41,789 bases of DNA from Prevotella sp. (GTDB lineage: Bacteria > Bacteroidota > Bacteroidia > Bacteroidales > Bacteroidaceae), in NCBI GenBank assembly GCA_017964785.1, contig JAGCRH010000135.1, positions 1 to 41,789 of the forward strand, written 5' to 3'. The notes beneath the pieces are model-generated. The model ran no database searches. It saw nothing but the letters and a program-made list of their open reading frames with translations, and was not told the DNA's origin. Made by a program: the position numbers and the translations under genes. Positions 31,538 to 41,603 of the stretch are shown one piece after another (positions within the stretch are counted from its first letter, which is position 1; each line of letters opens with the position of its first letter).

Positions 31538-32857
31538 TTACTTCTTGATAAACTCCACGCGACGGTTCTTGGCGCGGCCCTCGTCGGTCTTATTGTCTGC
31601 GACGGGCTCGTGCGAGCCCTTACCCACAGCACGGAGGTTGAAGCCATCCACGCCTAAGCCTTCGAGAGCCTTTACCACGGCCTCAGCACGCTGCTGCGAC
31701 AGGGGATCGTTCACAGCGTCGGAGCCCTGATTGTCGGTATGGCCCTGCACCTCGAAGCGAACGCTGGGGTTCTTCTTCATATACTCAGCCACCTTCTGGA
31801 TCTCCTCCATCGACTCGGGCTTCAGCGTCGCCTTAGCCGTCTCAAAGAGGATGTTGTTCGTCACGAACTTACCCGTCTCGGCAATGGCCTTCTCAACGGC
31901 AGCCACCTTAGCGTCGATGTCTGTGGCATTGCGCTCATAGAGATCAACGGCACCTTTGGCGATCACCACATTCTTTATATAGACAGGACTGGTACCACCA
32001 CTGGCGAACCATGTCACCCATCCTGCACCAGGCTTTGCATTCGGCACATTGATCTGACGTTTGCCATCGACATAGAATTTGATGGCACGCTTGTTGAACG
32101 AGAGGGCAAAGTGATGCCAGCGACCATCATTATTAGTTGTAGTTTCTGCAGAAGTTGCGTGTCCATCTTTACTATTGAAAGAAGGCTCAGAGGTTAGACA
32201 ATAACTACAATCGTATGCTTGTTTATCATGACAAGTATTATATGTAATAGTAAACAACTCATTGTCGCGAGGCGATTTTTCGTGCATGATATCAAGTTCT
32301 ATCGAAGCGCAGCCATCCTTTTTTCTGTCGTCATACAGCATGTCGTACTCAATGGTAAACACATCGCCTAAGTAGTTCTTGATGCCTCCCTTGACAAGCG
32401 GAGCAATCCAGGAATCACGCTGGTCCATCTCGATACACTTTGCGCCATTGATACTGGCCACCTCGGCACTACCTCTGACGAGATCCCACTTGGAGGGGAA
32501 CTCACCAATCTGCTCACCAGCGAGGTCATCCTCGAACATCACTACTGAGCCACGCACGAAGTCGCTCTTGACATTCTTGGTGTCGTTCTTGTAGTCATCA
32601 ACAGCAGCCTCGTCCTCGTCGTCGTCCGCATCGTTGCTCTTGGAACTCTTCGACTTCTTGCTGGACTTCTTTCCGTCGAGGACTTCGTCCATCGCATCGT
32701 CGGTGGTACGTTCCACCTTACTCTCCACCTTACGCTCAACAGCGTTCTCAGCAGCACGGACCGCTCTGTCCTTCAGTCTATTCAGGAATCCCTGAGCATT
32801 CACGTTCACTGCGAAGGCTATCGCCATCATCAGCATCATCACTAGTCTCTTCATCAT
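31538..32857 (-). CDS. OmpA-family peptidoglycan-binding protein with lectin-like domain
   Basis: From ATG 32857 (439 aa) with signal MMKRLVMMLMMAIAFAVNVNAQ; the longer frame to 32911 starts before the promoter's expected start site. After the signal comes an amphipathic helix (NRLKDRAVRAAENAVERKVE) and a Lys/Ser then Asp/Glu-rich low-complexity stretch. A concanavalin/LamG-like beta domain follows (about residues 90-300, FTIEYDMLY, WHHFALSFNKRAIKFYVDGK). The C-terminal OmpA domain (about 325-439) has FEVQGHTDNQGSDAVNDPLS and RAEAVVKALEGLGV and ends RRVEFIKK. It tethers the outer membrane to peptidoglycan. A promoter lies at 32909-32939. Confidence 0.88.
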   Translation of the reverse strand: MMKRLVMMLMMAIAFAVNVNAQGFLNRLKDRAVRAAENAVERKVESKVERTTDDAMDEVLDGKKSSKKSKSSKSNDADDDEDEAAVDDYKNDTKNVKSDFVRGSVVMFEDDLAGEQIGEFPSKWDLVRGSAEVASINGAKCIEMDQRDSWIAPLVKGGIKNYLGDVFTIEYDMLYDDRKKDGCASIELDIMHEKSPRDNELFTITYNTCHDKQAYDCSYCLTSEPSFNSKDGHATSAETTTNNDGRWHHFALSFNKRAIKFYVDGKRQINVPNAKPGAGWVTWFASGGTSPVYIKNVVIAKGAVDLYERNATDIDAKVAAVEKAIAETGKFVTNNILFETAKATLKPESMEEIQKVAEYMKKNPSVRFEVQGHTDNQGSDAVNDPLSQQRAEAVVKALEGLGVDGFNLRAVGKGSHEPVADNKTDEGRAKNRRVEFIKK

Positions 32858-32908
32858 ATTCTGCTGGTTTAAATTTTGATTATACTTATAATTTATACTT
32901 ATCGGGTG

Positions 32909-32939
32909 CAAAAATAAGCAATATATTCGTAACTACCAA
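32909..32939 (-). promoter_or_regulatory. promoter of the OmpA-family gene
   Basis: Minus strand TTG (32937-32939), about 20 bp, TATTTTTG (32909-32916). Confidence 0.6.
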
Positions 32940-33082
32940 GAAAAACGCAAAAATATTGGCAGGTTTGCGCAATAAGGGGGGGCAAAATTCGTCAATTGAC
33001 AGAAAATAATATGGAGAAAATGGGGACAAATCTGCTCAAAGGGCAGAAATATGATTAAAAAGGACATTTTTTTGCCAAAAAA

Positions 33083-33114
33083 TTTGGAAGTTAAGAGAAA
33101 AAAACATATCTTTG
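33083..33114 (+). promoter_or_regulatory. promoter of the small beta-barrel gene
   Basis: TTTG (33083-33086), a 20-bp spacer and TATCTTTG (33107-33114), 39 nt before the ATG. Confidence 0.75.
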
Positions 33115-33153
33115 CATCGATTTAACATTATTAATTACTAAATTGTTACAATT

Positions 33154-33627
33154 ATGAAGAAATTATTTTTTGTGATTAGCATGATGCTGATGAGCGTTGG
33201 TGCATTCGCACAGCAGGGTACTTGCACTGCTGGTGCTCACGTGTCCTTATTGCTTCAAGACAATAAGAACGTTGGTATTGGTGCATTGGTTGGCTACGAG
33301 GTAATCGACAACGTTCGTGGTGTTGCTGAGTTCGACTACTATTTTAAGAAGGATCTGGTTTCTTGTTGGGAAGTTGACCTCAATGCAGAGTATCTGTTCC
33401 GTGTTGCCGAAGGAAAGTTTACGATTTATCCTTTGGTTGGTATCAACCTTCTCGGTGCAAAGGTTGACCTTCCAGGTGCCGATGGTGATTCCAAACTCGG
33501 TATGAACCTTGGTGGCGGTGTTGAAATTCCCATTGTCAGCAACATTGCTGTCAAGTGTGAATATAACTACAAGACTCAGGGTAACGGTGGTAGTTTCCTG
33601 AAAGCAGGTATTGTGATTCCGTTCTAA
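33154..33627 (+). CDS. small outer-membrane beta-barrel protein
   Basis: A 157-aa protein with a signal peptide (FFVISMMLMSVGAFAQ) and alternating amphipathic strands (IGALVGYEVIDNVRGVAEFD, WEVDLNAEYLFRV, KLGMNLGGGVEIPIV, IAVKCEYNYKTQG), ending GIVIPF with the terminal aromatic residue used as an outer-membrane insertion signal. The size fits an eight-strand OmpX/OmpW-like barrel. Monocistronic, with its own promoter and a strong terminator. Function unknown. Confidence 0.85.
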   Translation: MKKLFFVISMMLMSVGAFAQQGTCTAGAHVSLLLQDNKNVGIGALVGYEVIDNVRGVAEFDYYFKKDLVSCWEVDLNAEYLFRVAEGKFTIYPLVGINLLGAKVDLPGADGDSKLGMNLGGGVEIPIVSNIAVKCEYNYKTQGNGGSFLKAGIVIPF

Positions 33628-33667
33628 TAACCCACGCTTTTGGGGGAATAACCCTCCCTTATCTGAA

Positions 33668-33710
33668 AATAACCCTGCCTTATTGCTCAATAAGGCAGGG
33701 TTATTGTTTT
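33668..33710. terminator. perfect 18-bp bidirectional terminator
   Basis: Arms 33668-33685 and 33688-33705 are perfect complements (AATAACCCTGCCTTATTG type), followed by GTTTTG. It lies between the convergent beta-barrel and GH3 genes. Two partial copies of the left arm (AATAACCC) occur upstream from about 33628. Confidence 0.8.
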
Positions 33711-33728
33711 GTAGGGTTTGGTTATTGT

Positions 33729-36320
33729 TTATTTGAACTCGACGGAGAGTGACTTGAGGCCTTTGTCCTGCGAACTGGTACCGACGAGTATCTCGTACTT
33801 ACCAGGCTTCACCCTCATGGTGTTGGTCTCGGCATCCCAGAACTCGAAACTCTTGCGCTCTAACTTCAAGTTGGCTGTGACGGTCTGTCCTGCCTTCACG
33901 TCGACACGCTCGAAGGCACGGAGGCTCTTCAGCGGGCCGTCAGGATCCTGCAGGTTACGGATATAGAGTTGAACAATCTCTACGCCGTCGCGCTTGCCAG
34001 TATTGGCCACGTCAACTGTCACCATCCAATCGGTTGGGTTAGTGCCTTTTTTCTCCACCATCGCCTTCTTCAGTTCAAACTGCGTATAACTCAGGCCATA
34101 GCCGAAGGGGAAGAGGGCATCGCTGAAATAGCGGTAAGTGCGGCCCTTCATCGAATAATCCTCATAGTCGGGCAGCTGGCTACTGTTCTTGTAGAATGTC
34201 ACAGGCAGTTTGCCGCTGGGGTTATAGTCGCCGAAGAGCACGTCGGCAATGGCGGTGCCACCCTCCTGACCCGCATACCAGACCTGTACGATGGCCTCGC
34301 AGGTCTTGGTCTCTGGCTCCAGTGCAATGCAGGAGCCGGAGCAGTTGACGAAGATCACCTGCTTGCCAGCCTCCTTCAGTGCTTTGAGGAAGTCGCGCTG
34401 CACCTTGGGCAGTTCGATATGCGTACGGTCGCCACCCTTGAAACCGTCGATGTTGACAGGCATCTCCTCACCTTCGAGGGCTGCAGAGATACCACCCACG
34501 AAGATCACCTTGTCGATGCCCTTGAGTTGAGCGATGATCTGCTGGTAGTCGATGGTGCGCTCCTTGGCGACATTGATCTTCAGGTTGGCATTCCACGTCT
34601 TCACAAACTGGAACCGTACCTCGATATTGTAACTCTTTCCCTTCTCGGCCTGGATGGCAGTGCGGACAGGAGTCGTGCGCCAGGTGTGCTGACGGAACTT
34701 CTGTTCACCGTTGATATAGAGTTCGAAATGTCCGCAGCCCTCTACGTTTACCACGTACTCGCCCGACTCCTTGGGTGTAAAGACGGTCTCGTATTTAGCA
34801 GAGAAGTTCTCAATCTGGACGCCAGGGGCGAAGTTATGCATACCTGCCGTGGTGACAGCCAGTGGCGTGGTGTAGTACTGCGTGGTGACGGGCTTGCCAT
34901 CCATCTCCGTATTGTTCCAGAAGGTACCCTTCAAGCCCTTCTTGCCATCGGCAGCACACTGCGTGGGGAACAGGCAGTCGAAGATCTGGTCGTAGGTCAG
35001 GTCACAGCCTTTCTGATAGACGAGTTTCTTCTGCTTGGCCTTGATACCGTCGAGGATGGTAACGGTATGGTTGGGCATACCGTTATAGTTGCCCCACATC
35101 ATCGGCGCATCGTCGGCATTGGGACCAATCACGGCTATCTTCTCCGCATTCTTCTTCAGGGGCAGGATATTATTGTTGTTCTGCAACAGCACGATGGTCT
35201 GACGCGCCATGTCGAGGGCAATCTGTCGATGCTCCTTGGAGTCCATGGCAGAATAAGGGATCTTCGACCACTCCACGAGTGAAGGATCGTCCATCTCACC
35301 CAGGTCGAAACGGCCTTCGAGCAGACGGATGACATGCTTATCGACCTCTGCCTCGGAGAGCAAGCCTCTCTTTACAGCCTCAGGGATGCTCTTATAGGCA
35401 TAGTCGAAGCCGCACTCCACATCGGTACCAGCAAGCACAGCCTTCGAAGATCCGTGGACGGCATCAGAGGAACTCTTGTGGTTCATGTGGAAGTCGCTGA
35501 CGGCGCCACAGTCGCTGACCACGAGGTATTGGAAGCCCCACTCGTCGCGCAGGATCTGCTGGAGCAGACGGTTACTGCCGCAGCAGGGATCGTCGTCGAG
35601 ACGCTGGTAGGCACACATCACCTCACGCACCTTACCATCCTGTACGCAGGCCTGGAAGGCTGGCATATAGGTCTCCCAAAAGTCACGTGCGGACACATCG
35701 TTGATGTTCACCGTATGGCGTGTGTACTCTGGACCACTGTGGACGGCATAGTGCTTGGCACAGGCCCAAAGTTTACGGTATTTCGTATCCTCAGGCCCTT
35801 GCAGACCCTTTACCACCTGCACACCCATCACAGAGGTCAGATAGGGATCTTCGCCGTAGGTCTCCTGTCCGCGTCCCCATCGGGGGTCACGGAAGATATT
35901 GACATTCGGTGTCCAGACAGAGAGGCTGTGGAACTTCTCATCGATGCCAGAGCCACGATACATGCGCTCGTTGTACTGTGCACGGAACTCGGTACTGGCA
36001 GCGTCGAACACCTTATATAATAAGTCAGGGTTGAACGACGAAGCCATCGCGATAGGCTCAGGGAAGACGGTCACGTTGCCCATGTTGGCAGCGCCATGCA
36101 GAGCCTCGCTCCACCAGAAGAACTTCTTGATACCGAGACGGGGGATAGCCGGACTCTCATCGAGCATCAGCATGGCCTTCTCTTCAAGGGTTAGTCGACC
36201 ACAGAGATCCTTGGCGCGCTCCTTGGCGCTCAGGTTCGGATTCTGATACGGCAGTGTCTGTGCAGTCGCACTCACGCTAACGCACAACACGAAAGAAAGA
36301 GATAATAAGTAATGTTTCAT
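33729..36320 (-). CDS. GH3 beta-xylosidase/beta-glucosidase with PA14 insert
   Basis: An 863-aa secreted enzyme (signal LSLSFVLCVSVSATAQ). The N-terminal barrel holds FWWSEALHGAANMG, RDPRWGRGQETYGEDPYL and the nucleophile Asp270 in VVSDCGAVSDF. The second domain carries AVIGPNADDAPMMWGNYNG; it is split by a PA14-type insert (GTFWNNTEMDGKPV to SYNIEVRFQF). A fibronectin III-like domain ends the protein (YIRNLQDPDGPLKSLRAFER). SEALHG and SDCGA are typical of the beta-xylosidase branch, so release of xylose from xylo-oligosaccharides is likely but not certain. It has its own promoter and an unusual hairpin in its leader. Confidence 0.92.
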   Translation of the reverse strand: MKHYLLSLSFVLCVSVSATAQTLPYQNPNLSAKERAKDLCGRLTLEEKAMLMLDESPAIPRLGIKKFFWWSEALHGAANMGNVTVFPEPIAMASSFNPDLLYKVFDAASTEFRAQYNERMYRGSGIDEKFHSLSVWTPNVNIFRDPRWGRGQETYGEDPYLTSVMGVQVVKGLQGPEDTKYRKLWACAKHYAVHSGPEYTRHTVNINDVSARDFWETYMPAFQACVQDGKVREVMCAYQRLDDDPCCGSNRLLQQILRDEWGFQYLVVSDCGAVSDFHMNHKSSSDAVHGSSKAVLAGTDVECGFDYAYKSIPEAVKRGLLSEAEVDKHVIRLLEGRFDLGEMDDPSLVEWSKIPYSAMDSKEHRQIALDMARQTIVLLQNNNNILPLKKNAEKIAVIGPNADDAPMMWGNYNGMPNHTVTILDGIKAKQKKLVYQKGCDLTYDQIFDCLFPTQCAADGKKGLKGTFWNNTEMDGKPVTTQYYTTPLAVTTAGMHNFAPGVQIENFSAKYETVFTPKESGEYVVNVEGCGHFELYINGEQKFRQHTWRTTPVRTAIQAEKGKSYNIEVRFQFVKTWNANLKINVAKERTIDYQQIIAQLKGIDKVIFVGGISAALEGEEMPVNIDGFKGGDRTHIELPKVQRDFLKALKEAGKQVIFVNCSGSCIALEPETKTCEAIVQVWYAGQEGGTAIADVLFGDYNPSGKLPVTFYKNSSQLPDYEDYSMKGRTYRYFSDALFPFGYGLSYTQFELKKAMVEKKGTNPTDWMVTVDVANTGKRDGVEIVQLYIRNLQDPDGPLKSLRAFERVDVKAGQTVTANLKLERKSFEFWDAETNTMRVKPGKYEILVGTSSQDKGLKSLSVEFK

Positions 36321-36370
36321 TTTCTATTTTGTTTGGTAAATTCTATTTGGTTCAGATAAACGTTCGCCTT

Positions 36371-36413
36371 AAAAAACAACAACGGGGCAATAGAAACGCT
36401 TTTCATTGCCCCG
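36371..36413 (-). terminator. terminator-like hairpin in the GH3 leader
   Basis: A perfect 9-bp stem (36383-36391 with 36405-36413) followed on the minus strand by TTGTTGTTTTTT. It lies downstream of the only visible GH3 promoter box and 63 nt before the ATG, so it would act on the GH3 transcript itself. Confidence 0.65.
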
Positions 36414-36484
36414 AAGTAGGAAAAACTACTAACTACTAATACTAATATAACTAAAACAATTCTATTCTGTCACTTATGACGCTG

Positions 36485-36492
36485 CAAAGATA
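36485..36492 (-). promoter_or_regulatory. -7 box upstream of GH3
   Basis: TATCTTTG on the minus strand, about 165 nt before the GH3 start; no clear -33 element. Confidence 0.5.
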
Positions 36493-36547
36493 CGGCAAAA
36501 AAGTAACATCCAGTTTGTTTTGCGTTACATTTACTTTCGCGTTTGTT

Positions 36548-39055
36548 TCAATCGTTTCCGAGGTTACAAATGATATTATTCCCTGCAACAGTTTCTATAT
36601 CGTACTCGTAGACCTTGCGAATGGGAAGTGTCTCAAAATTAGAGAGTTCCGAAGACCTGAGCGGTTGCTGGATATCGGCAGGACGCAACAAATCGTTGGG
36701 ACAATCACCCTGTGCTGGTTTCAGGCCCTTACCCTTCAGCGGCACATACGAGCGCAGGCGGAGCGTGCCACCGATCGTGGAACGGATGACCGCCTGTTGG
36801 AGTTTACCCTCACGCCACTTCATATCCACCGTGAAACCACCACGAGCCTGCAAGCCTTTCACCTCGCCACTGGCCCAGTCGTCGGGCAGGGCAGGCAACA
36901 GGTGGACGGCTCCGTCGTGGCTCTGCAAGAGCATCTCGCAGACACCAGCGGCACAACCGAAGTTACCGTCGATCTGGAAGGGCGGGTGCGCATCGAAGAG
37001 GTTCGGATAGGTACGTCCGTCAGGATGGCTGCGCATCGAACGGTCGTCCGGCAACAGATGCAACATGTTCTTGATGATCTTGAAGGCGTGGTTGCCGTCG
37101 AGCATACGCGCCCAGAAATTGATCTTCCAACCCAGGCTCCAACCCGTTGCCATATCGCCACGCTGGTTCAGCGTATTGGCAGCAGCGGTGAAGAGGTCGG
37201 GATGTGAATAGGGAGATATCTGGTTCGAGGGATAGAGACCATAGAGGTGGGAGATATGACGGTGCTCATCCTTGGGGTCGTCGCCATCAATCATCCACTC
37301 CTGCAACTGGCCATAGCGCCCAATCTGCATTGGTGGCAGGCGTTTCAGGGCTGCACTGAGCGGTGCAAGTTCAGCCTCATCCTTACCCAGCACCTTCGCA
37401 GCAGCGAGGACTTGCGTAAAGACATCGAAGATGATCTGGTTGTCCATCGTGGAACCAGCCGTCACCGTGGTACGCTTGCCCAATGGTCCGTGCTCTGGCG
37501 AGACGGTAGGCACAGACACCAGCCAGCCAGCAGCATTCTTCACCTCACCATTCGCAGGATAGGTTTGTAAATAGTCCACTAAAAAGTCGGCAGCGCCCTT
37601 CATCACATCGTAGTATTGGGCCAGGAAGTCTTTGTCGCCTGTATAGAGGTAGTGCTGCCAGAGATGAGTCGTCAACCAGGCACCGCCCGTTGGGAACATA
37701 CCCCACGTCGTGCCGTCGATGGGACCAGACACACGGAAGAGGTCGGTATTGTGGTGAGCCACCCAACCCTTACAACCATACATCTCCTGAGCCGTCGTGG
37801 CACCCGTCTCACTCAGGTCGCGGATCATCGAGAAGAGCGGTTGCTGCGTCTCCGCGATATTACCCACGAGGGCAGGCCAGTAGTTCATCTCGGCATTGAT
37901 GTTGATGGTATACTTTGCATCCCAGGGAGCATTCACCTGTGCATTCCAGATGCCTTGCAGATTGGCGGGCTGCCCACCAGGCTGAGACGAGGAAATCAGC
38001 AGATAACGGCCATATTGCATCATCAGCGAGACCATATCGAGGTCGCTGGGATCCTTCTCAAAGGCAGCAAGGCGCTGGTCAGTGGGGAGAGCATAGGATT
38101 GCCTAGGATTCCTAGGATTGCCTAGGCATAGGCTGACACGATTATATTGCTGCTGATATTTCTGGATATGGCTCTTCAAGAGTTGCTTGTAGGGCTTCGC
38201 AAAAGCCTGGGCAAGACGCTCGTTATTCTTTTTCACGGGATTACCGCTGATGTCGTGGTAATTCACGAAGTTGGTGGCAGCAGAGATAAAGATCGTGGCA
38301 GTGGTGGCATCATCCACCTCTATCGACTCCAGATTGCGCTTCACCTCACCATCCGTCTGCACCAAGATACGGCACTCGGCCTTCAAGCCTGCCTTGATAC
38401 CTTCATGATCGACACCATCGATGACAGCAGCCAGTTCGTTGACAGAACCCTTGATACCCTCGTGGGAAGAAACGGTAAACACCTGCGCCTGCAACGGTGT
38501 CGTGAAACTCATGTCAAACTCCAATTCACCTTTCTTGCTGGCCTTCAACTGGATGATGATGACACTATCCGTCTGCGAGGCAAAGACGGTACGCTCGTAC
38601 TTCACACCATCATATCTATAAGAGGTGGTGGCAATGGCAGTGCTTAAGTCCAGTTCACGATGATAGTCGCTGACATCCTTGTGTTCCAGTTTCAGTTTCA
38701 ACGAACCCAAAGGCAGGTATTTCATGCCATGAGGACCCTTGAAGAAGTACTTGTCGATGAGGGCGTGGGCTTCGTTCTCCTTGCCATCATAGATCAACTG
38801 GCGCACCCTGGGTAGATAAGCCTTGGCCTCAGGACTGTTGTTATTGTGGGGCGAACCGCTCCAAAAAGTCTCCTCGTTGAGTTGGATCTCTTCGGTATCG
38901 GTACCGCCATAGACCATGGCGCCGAGGGTGGAATTGCCTACGGGCAGAGCCTCCAACCACTGACTGGCGGGCTTGTCGTACCATAACTTGTGCTGTTGTG
39001 CCGTGGCTGAGAGTGCTGTCAGACAAACGGCAAATGTGATGAAATACTTTCTCAT
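36548..39055 (-). CDS. GH95 alpha-L-fucosidase or alpha-L-galactosidase
   Basis: An 835-aa secreted enzyme (signal [16 protein letters not shown]). GH95 marks: [19 protein letters not shown] and [11 protein letters not shown] at the N-terminus, [14 protein letters not shown] and [10 protein letters not shown] (about 365-395), HHNTDLFR near 435, [19 protein letters not shown], and FQIDGNFG near 693, which carries the expected catalytic Asp. GH95 enzymes invert alpha-1,2-L-fucosyl or alpha-L-galactosyl linkages. With GH115, GH43 and GH31, the L-galactose side groups of maize-type xylan are a plausible target, but fucosylated xyloglucan is also possible. It starts 2 nt after GH31. A CCTAGG-type tandem repeat lies in frame. 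Confidence 0.92.
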   Translation of the reverse strand: MRKYFITFAVCLTALSATAQQHKLWYDKPASQWLEALPVGNSTLGAMVYGGTDTEEIQLNEETFWSGSPHNNNSPEAKAYLPRVRQLIYDGKENEAHALIDKYFFKGPHGMKYLPLGSLKLKLEHKDVSDYHRELDLSTAIATTSYRYDGVKYERTVFASQTDSVIIIQLKASKKGELEFDMSFTTPLQAQVFTVSSHEGIKGSVNELAAVIDGVDHEGIKAGLKAECRILVQTDGEVKRNLESIEVDDATTATIFISAATNFVNYHDISGNPVKKNNERLAQAFAKPYKQLLKSHIQKYQQQYNRVSLCLGNPRNPRQSYALPTDQRLAAFEKDPSDLDMVSLMMQYGRYLLISSSQPGGQPANLQGIWNAQVNAPWDAKYTININAEMNYWPALVGNIAETQQPLFSMIRDLSETGATTAQEMYGCKGWVAHHNTDLFRVSGPIDGTTWGMFPTGGAWLTTHLWQHYLYTGDKDFLAQYYDVMKGAADFLVDYLQTYPANGEVKNAAGWLVSVPTVSPEHGPLGKRTTVTAGSTMDNQIIFDVFTQVLAAAKVLGKDEAELAPLSAALKRLPPMQIGRYGQLQEWMIDGDDPKDEHRHISHLYGLYPSNQISPYSHPDLFTAAANTLNQRGDMATGWSLGWKINFWARMLDGNHAFKIIKNMLHLLPDDRSMRSHPDGRTYPNLFDAHPPFQIDGNFGCAAGVCEMLLQSHDGAVHLLPALPDDWASGEVKGLQARGGFTVDMKWREGKLQQAVIRSTIGGTLRLRSYVPLKGKGLKPAQGDCPNDLLRPADIQQPLRSSELSNFETLPIRKVYEYDIETVAGNNIICNLGND
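38092..38132 (-). repeat. CCTAGG tandem repeat inside GH95
   Basis: Overlapping CCTAGGCAATCC/CCTAGGAATCC units on the coding strand encode about [12 protein letters not shown] in frame. The unit contains the palindrome CCTAGG. Confidence 0.7.
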
Positions 39056-39057
39056 AT

Positions 39058-41469
39058 TTACTTACTGATATTGATTTCCTGTCCTTGATAGTTGATCTGT
39101 TTGGTGGTACCGTCAGGCCATACCACAGTGAATGTCCTCGATGCGAGCATACCTGGATAGTTACCCTTGCGGGCACCAATCGTGAGCGTCTTCTTGGCAT
39201 TGTTCCAACGGAAGGCGATGGTGGTATAGCCCCCCTTCTCGTAGTTGTAACTGTCGCCCTCGTCCTCATAGAGGGTGAAGGAACCGTCGGCACCTGGGTA
39301 GACGCGGATTTCCAAATTATCCCATGCCTTCTCGCCCACATACTGCATCTCAGGACCGAGCGGCAGGATACTACCCGCACGGACGAACATCGGTACGCGG
39401 TCGAGGGTGGTCTGCAAAGTCACCTGCTGTCCGCCCTTATAACTCTGGTTCGTCCAGAAGTCATACCAAAGAGCCCCCTTCGGCAGATACTTCGTGGCAC
39501 TCTTTGTGACACTCCAATCTACCGACTCCTGACTCCTGTCTCCTGACTCCTGTCTTCTGTCCCACCCCGTCATCGCATTGGTGCGGATCACTTTTTCTTC
39601 CGTATACTGCGGATCAACGATGGGGGCAGCGAGGATGCTACGACCAAACATAAACTCATCCGTCATATCCCACACCTTGCGGTCAGCAGCAAAGTCGCTG
39701 AACAACGGACGCAGATAACTGTCGTTGTTCGAGGTCACCTGCCAGGCCGTACTATATAAATAAGGTATAAGACGGTAGCGCAGACGGATCATCTTTTCGA
39801 TGGCATCATAGACGGGCTCGCCCTTCTGTCCGAACCGCCAGATTTCACGAGGCGCATCGGCACCGTGACTGCGGAAGACTGGACAGAACAGACCGTACTG
39901 CATCCAACGGACATAGAGTTCCTGGAACTGCGGGTTCTTGGGCGCAGAGCCAGCCCCACGGGTGTTGTAGGAACTGCAAAAGAAACCACCGATATCGGTA
40001 TTGAAATTGGGGTTGCCCGTCAGTGAGAAACTCAGTCCGGCAGGTACCTGCTTGCGCAGCATATCCCACGAGGAATTCACATCGCCACTCCACATATTCG
40101 AGCCGTAGTGCTGCTGTCCTGCGTATGACGAGCGTGTCATGATGAAGACGCGCTTCGTGGCGTTTGGATAATCCTTGCGCTGCGACTGATAGATGCCACG
40201 CACGGTTTCCAAGGGGAAGGCGTTGCGCTGCGAGCGCCAGGTTCCGCCATAGACCTTATGCTGGTAGTCGCTCTCACGAGGATCAAAGAAGTCCGGATCC
40301 GTGGAGTCCATCCACCAGGCATCCGTGCCGTAGTCATAGAGGCGTTTCAGGTGTTTCCAGTAGATATCACGGGCCACAGGACTGAAAGCATCGTAGACCT
40401 TCACGCCTGAGGGATAATCCCTGCGTGGGGGCCAGATATGCGAGATACCACTCTGCGGCCAGGTCTCGAAGGGCATCAAAAGACCCTTTTCGTTGAGTTC
40501 ACGGAACTGCTGGGTCTGTGGTCCGAAACTGGCCCAGATGGAGATCATAAAGTGGGCGTGCTTCTGGTGTACGTTCTTGATCATCTGTTCGCCATTGGAG
40601 AAGTCTTCGGAGAGGAAGTCCATCGCATTCCACAGGTAGTTCGAGCCCCAGTACTGCCAGTCCTGGATGATGCCATCGAGGGGCACCTGGAGTTCACGGT
40701 ACTTGTCGACGATACTCTCCGTCTCACGAGCAGTCTTATAACGTTCCTTCGACTGCCAGTAGCCATAGGTCCAGAGAGGGAACATAGGCACGTCGCCTGT
40801 CAGGTGACGCATCTGGGCAATCACCCCGTCGGCAGAGCCGCCATACATGAAGTAATAGTCCACACCCTCGCCCACCTCAGAGGTGAACGACATCCCGTTG
40901 GCATCATCTTCAAACATCGTAGGCGAATAATTTTCCCAATAGAGGCCCCAGCCCTTGATGCTCTGCAACACATTCTGGAAATCCTCGAGATTCGACTGCT
41001 CCATCCGCTTGTGCTCACCACGACGGTTCATCTTGCCGTTCTGGATGGTACCCAGGCCATAGATGGCCTCATCCTTGTCGAGGGTGAAGACCTGCTGCAC
41101 CTGATACCTACCTGCATCGTTACCCGTTGTGATGGGAGTCAGACTCATTTTCTTCTCACGGAGCAGCACCTTCCCCTTGGCGGAAAAGGTGATGGCACCC
41201 GTCTTGGGATCCACCTTTACCATAAGCGTCTTGCTGGAAAAGGTACTGCCGTTGCGACTCACCTCCACAGCCTCCGGCTGAGCGGTCACCACCAGATTTC
41301 CACCTGCAAACGTACTCCCCACAGGGTGCTTCGTCACCCTGACAATCGAGGACGTATAGAACTCCACACTCACTTCTGTCTCACCTACTTGCAACCGCAT
41401 CGGACTCTGTGCGGCAGCGACTACTGCCACACACAAGAGGGACAACAGCCATAGTCTTCTACTCTTCAT
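39058..41469 (-). CDS. GH31 alpha-xylosidase-like enzyme
   Basis: From ATG 41469 (803 aa) with signal [19 protein letters not shown]; the longer frame to 41499 starts upstream of the likely start site. The GH31 barrel shows [22 protein letters not shown], the nucleophile Asp near 388 ([11 protein letters not shown]) and the acid/base Asp near 462 ([10 protein letters not shown]), plus [17 protein letters not shown]. This form is typical of alpha-xylosidases (release of alpha-linked xylose from xyloglucan or xylan decorations). It is the first gene of a pair with GH95. A GGAGTCA-type tandem repeat encodes about [12 protein letters not shown] in frame. Confidence 0.9.
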   Translation of the reverse strand: MKSRRLWLLSLLCVAVVAAAQSPMRLQVGETEVSVEFYTSSIVRVTKHPVGSTFAGGNLVVTAQPEAVEVSRNGSTFSSKTLMVKVDPKTGAITFSAKGKVLLREKKMSLTPITTGNDAGRYQVQQVFTLDKDEAIYGLGTIQNGKMNRRGEHKRMEQSNLEDFQNVLQSIKGWGLYWENYSPTMFEDDANGMSFTSEVGEGVDYYFMYGGSADGVIAQMRHLTGDVPMFPLWTYGYWQSKERYKTARETESIVDKYRELQVPLDGIIQDWQYWGSNYLWNAMDFLSEDFSNGEQMIKNVHQKHAHFMISIWASFGPQTQQFRELNEKGLLMPFETWPQSGISHIWPPRRDYPSGVKVYDAFSPVARDIYWKHLKRLYDYGTDAWWMDSTDPDFFDPRESDYQHKVYGGTWRSQRNAFPLETVRGIYQSQRKDYPNATKRVFIMTRSSYAGQQHYGSNMWSGDVNSSWDMLRKQVPAGLSFSLTGNPNFNTDIGGFFCSSYNTRGAGSAPKNPQFQELYVRWMQYGLFCPVFRSHGADAPREIWRFGQKGEPVYDAIEKMIRLRYRLIPYLYSTAWQVTSNNDSYLRPLFSDFAADRKVWDMTDEFMFGRSILAAPIVDPQYTEEKVIRTNAMTGWDRRQESGDRSQESVDWSVTKSATKYLPKGALWYDFWTNQSYKGGQQVTLQTTLDRVPMFVRAGSILPLGPEMQYVGEKAWDNLEIRVYPGADGSFTLYEDEGDSYNYEKGGYTTIAFRWNNAKKTLTIGARKGNYPGMLASRTFTVVWPDGTTKQINYQGQEINISK
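39524..39563 (-). repeat. GGAGTCA/GGAGACA tandem repeat inside GH31
   Basis: Five or six heptamer units on the coding strand encode [14 protein letters not shown] within GH31, between the barrel and the C-terminal beta domains. Confidence 0.7.
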
Positions 41470-41496
41470 GATTCGACTCGTTTTTGTTTGACTGCA

Positions 41497-41504
41497 CAAA
41501 GATA
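41497..41504 (-). promoter_or_regulatory. -7 box of the GH31-GH95 operon
   Basis: TATCTTTG on the minus strand, 28 nt before the GH31 ATG; -33 element unclear. Confidence 0.5.
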
Positions 41505-41544
41505 CGAATTTTTTTTGAAAGAATGATAAAATACGCTGCTTTTT

Positions 41545-41576
41545 CTTGCAAATATGGAAAAAAGTCCGTATCTTTG
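41545..41576 (+). promoter_or_regulatory. promoter of the aldo/keto reductase gene
   Basis: TTG (41546-41548), a 20-bp spacer and TATCTTTG (41569-41576), divergent from GH31. Confidence 0.65.
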
Positions 41577-41603
41577 CCGCACAAACTATTCAATTACTGT
41601 TAT

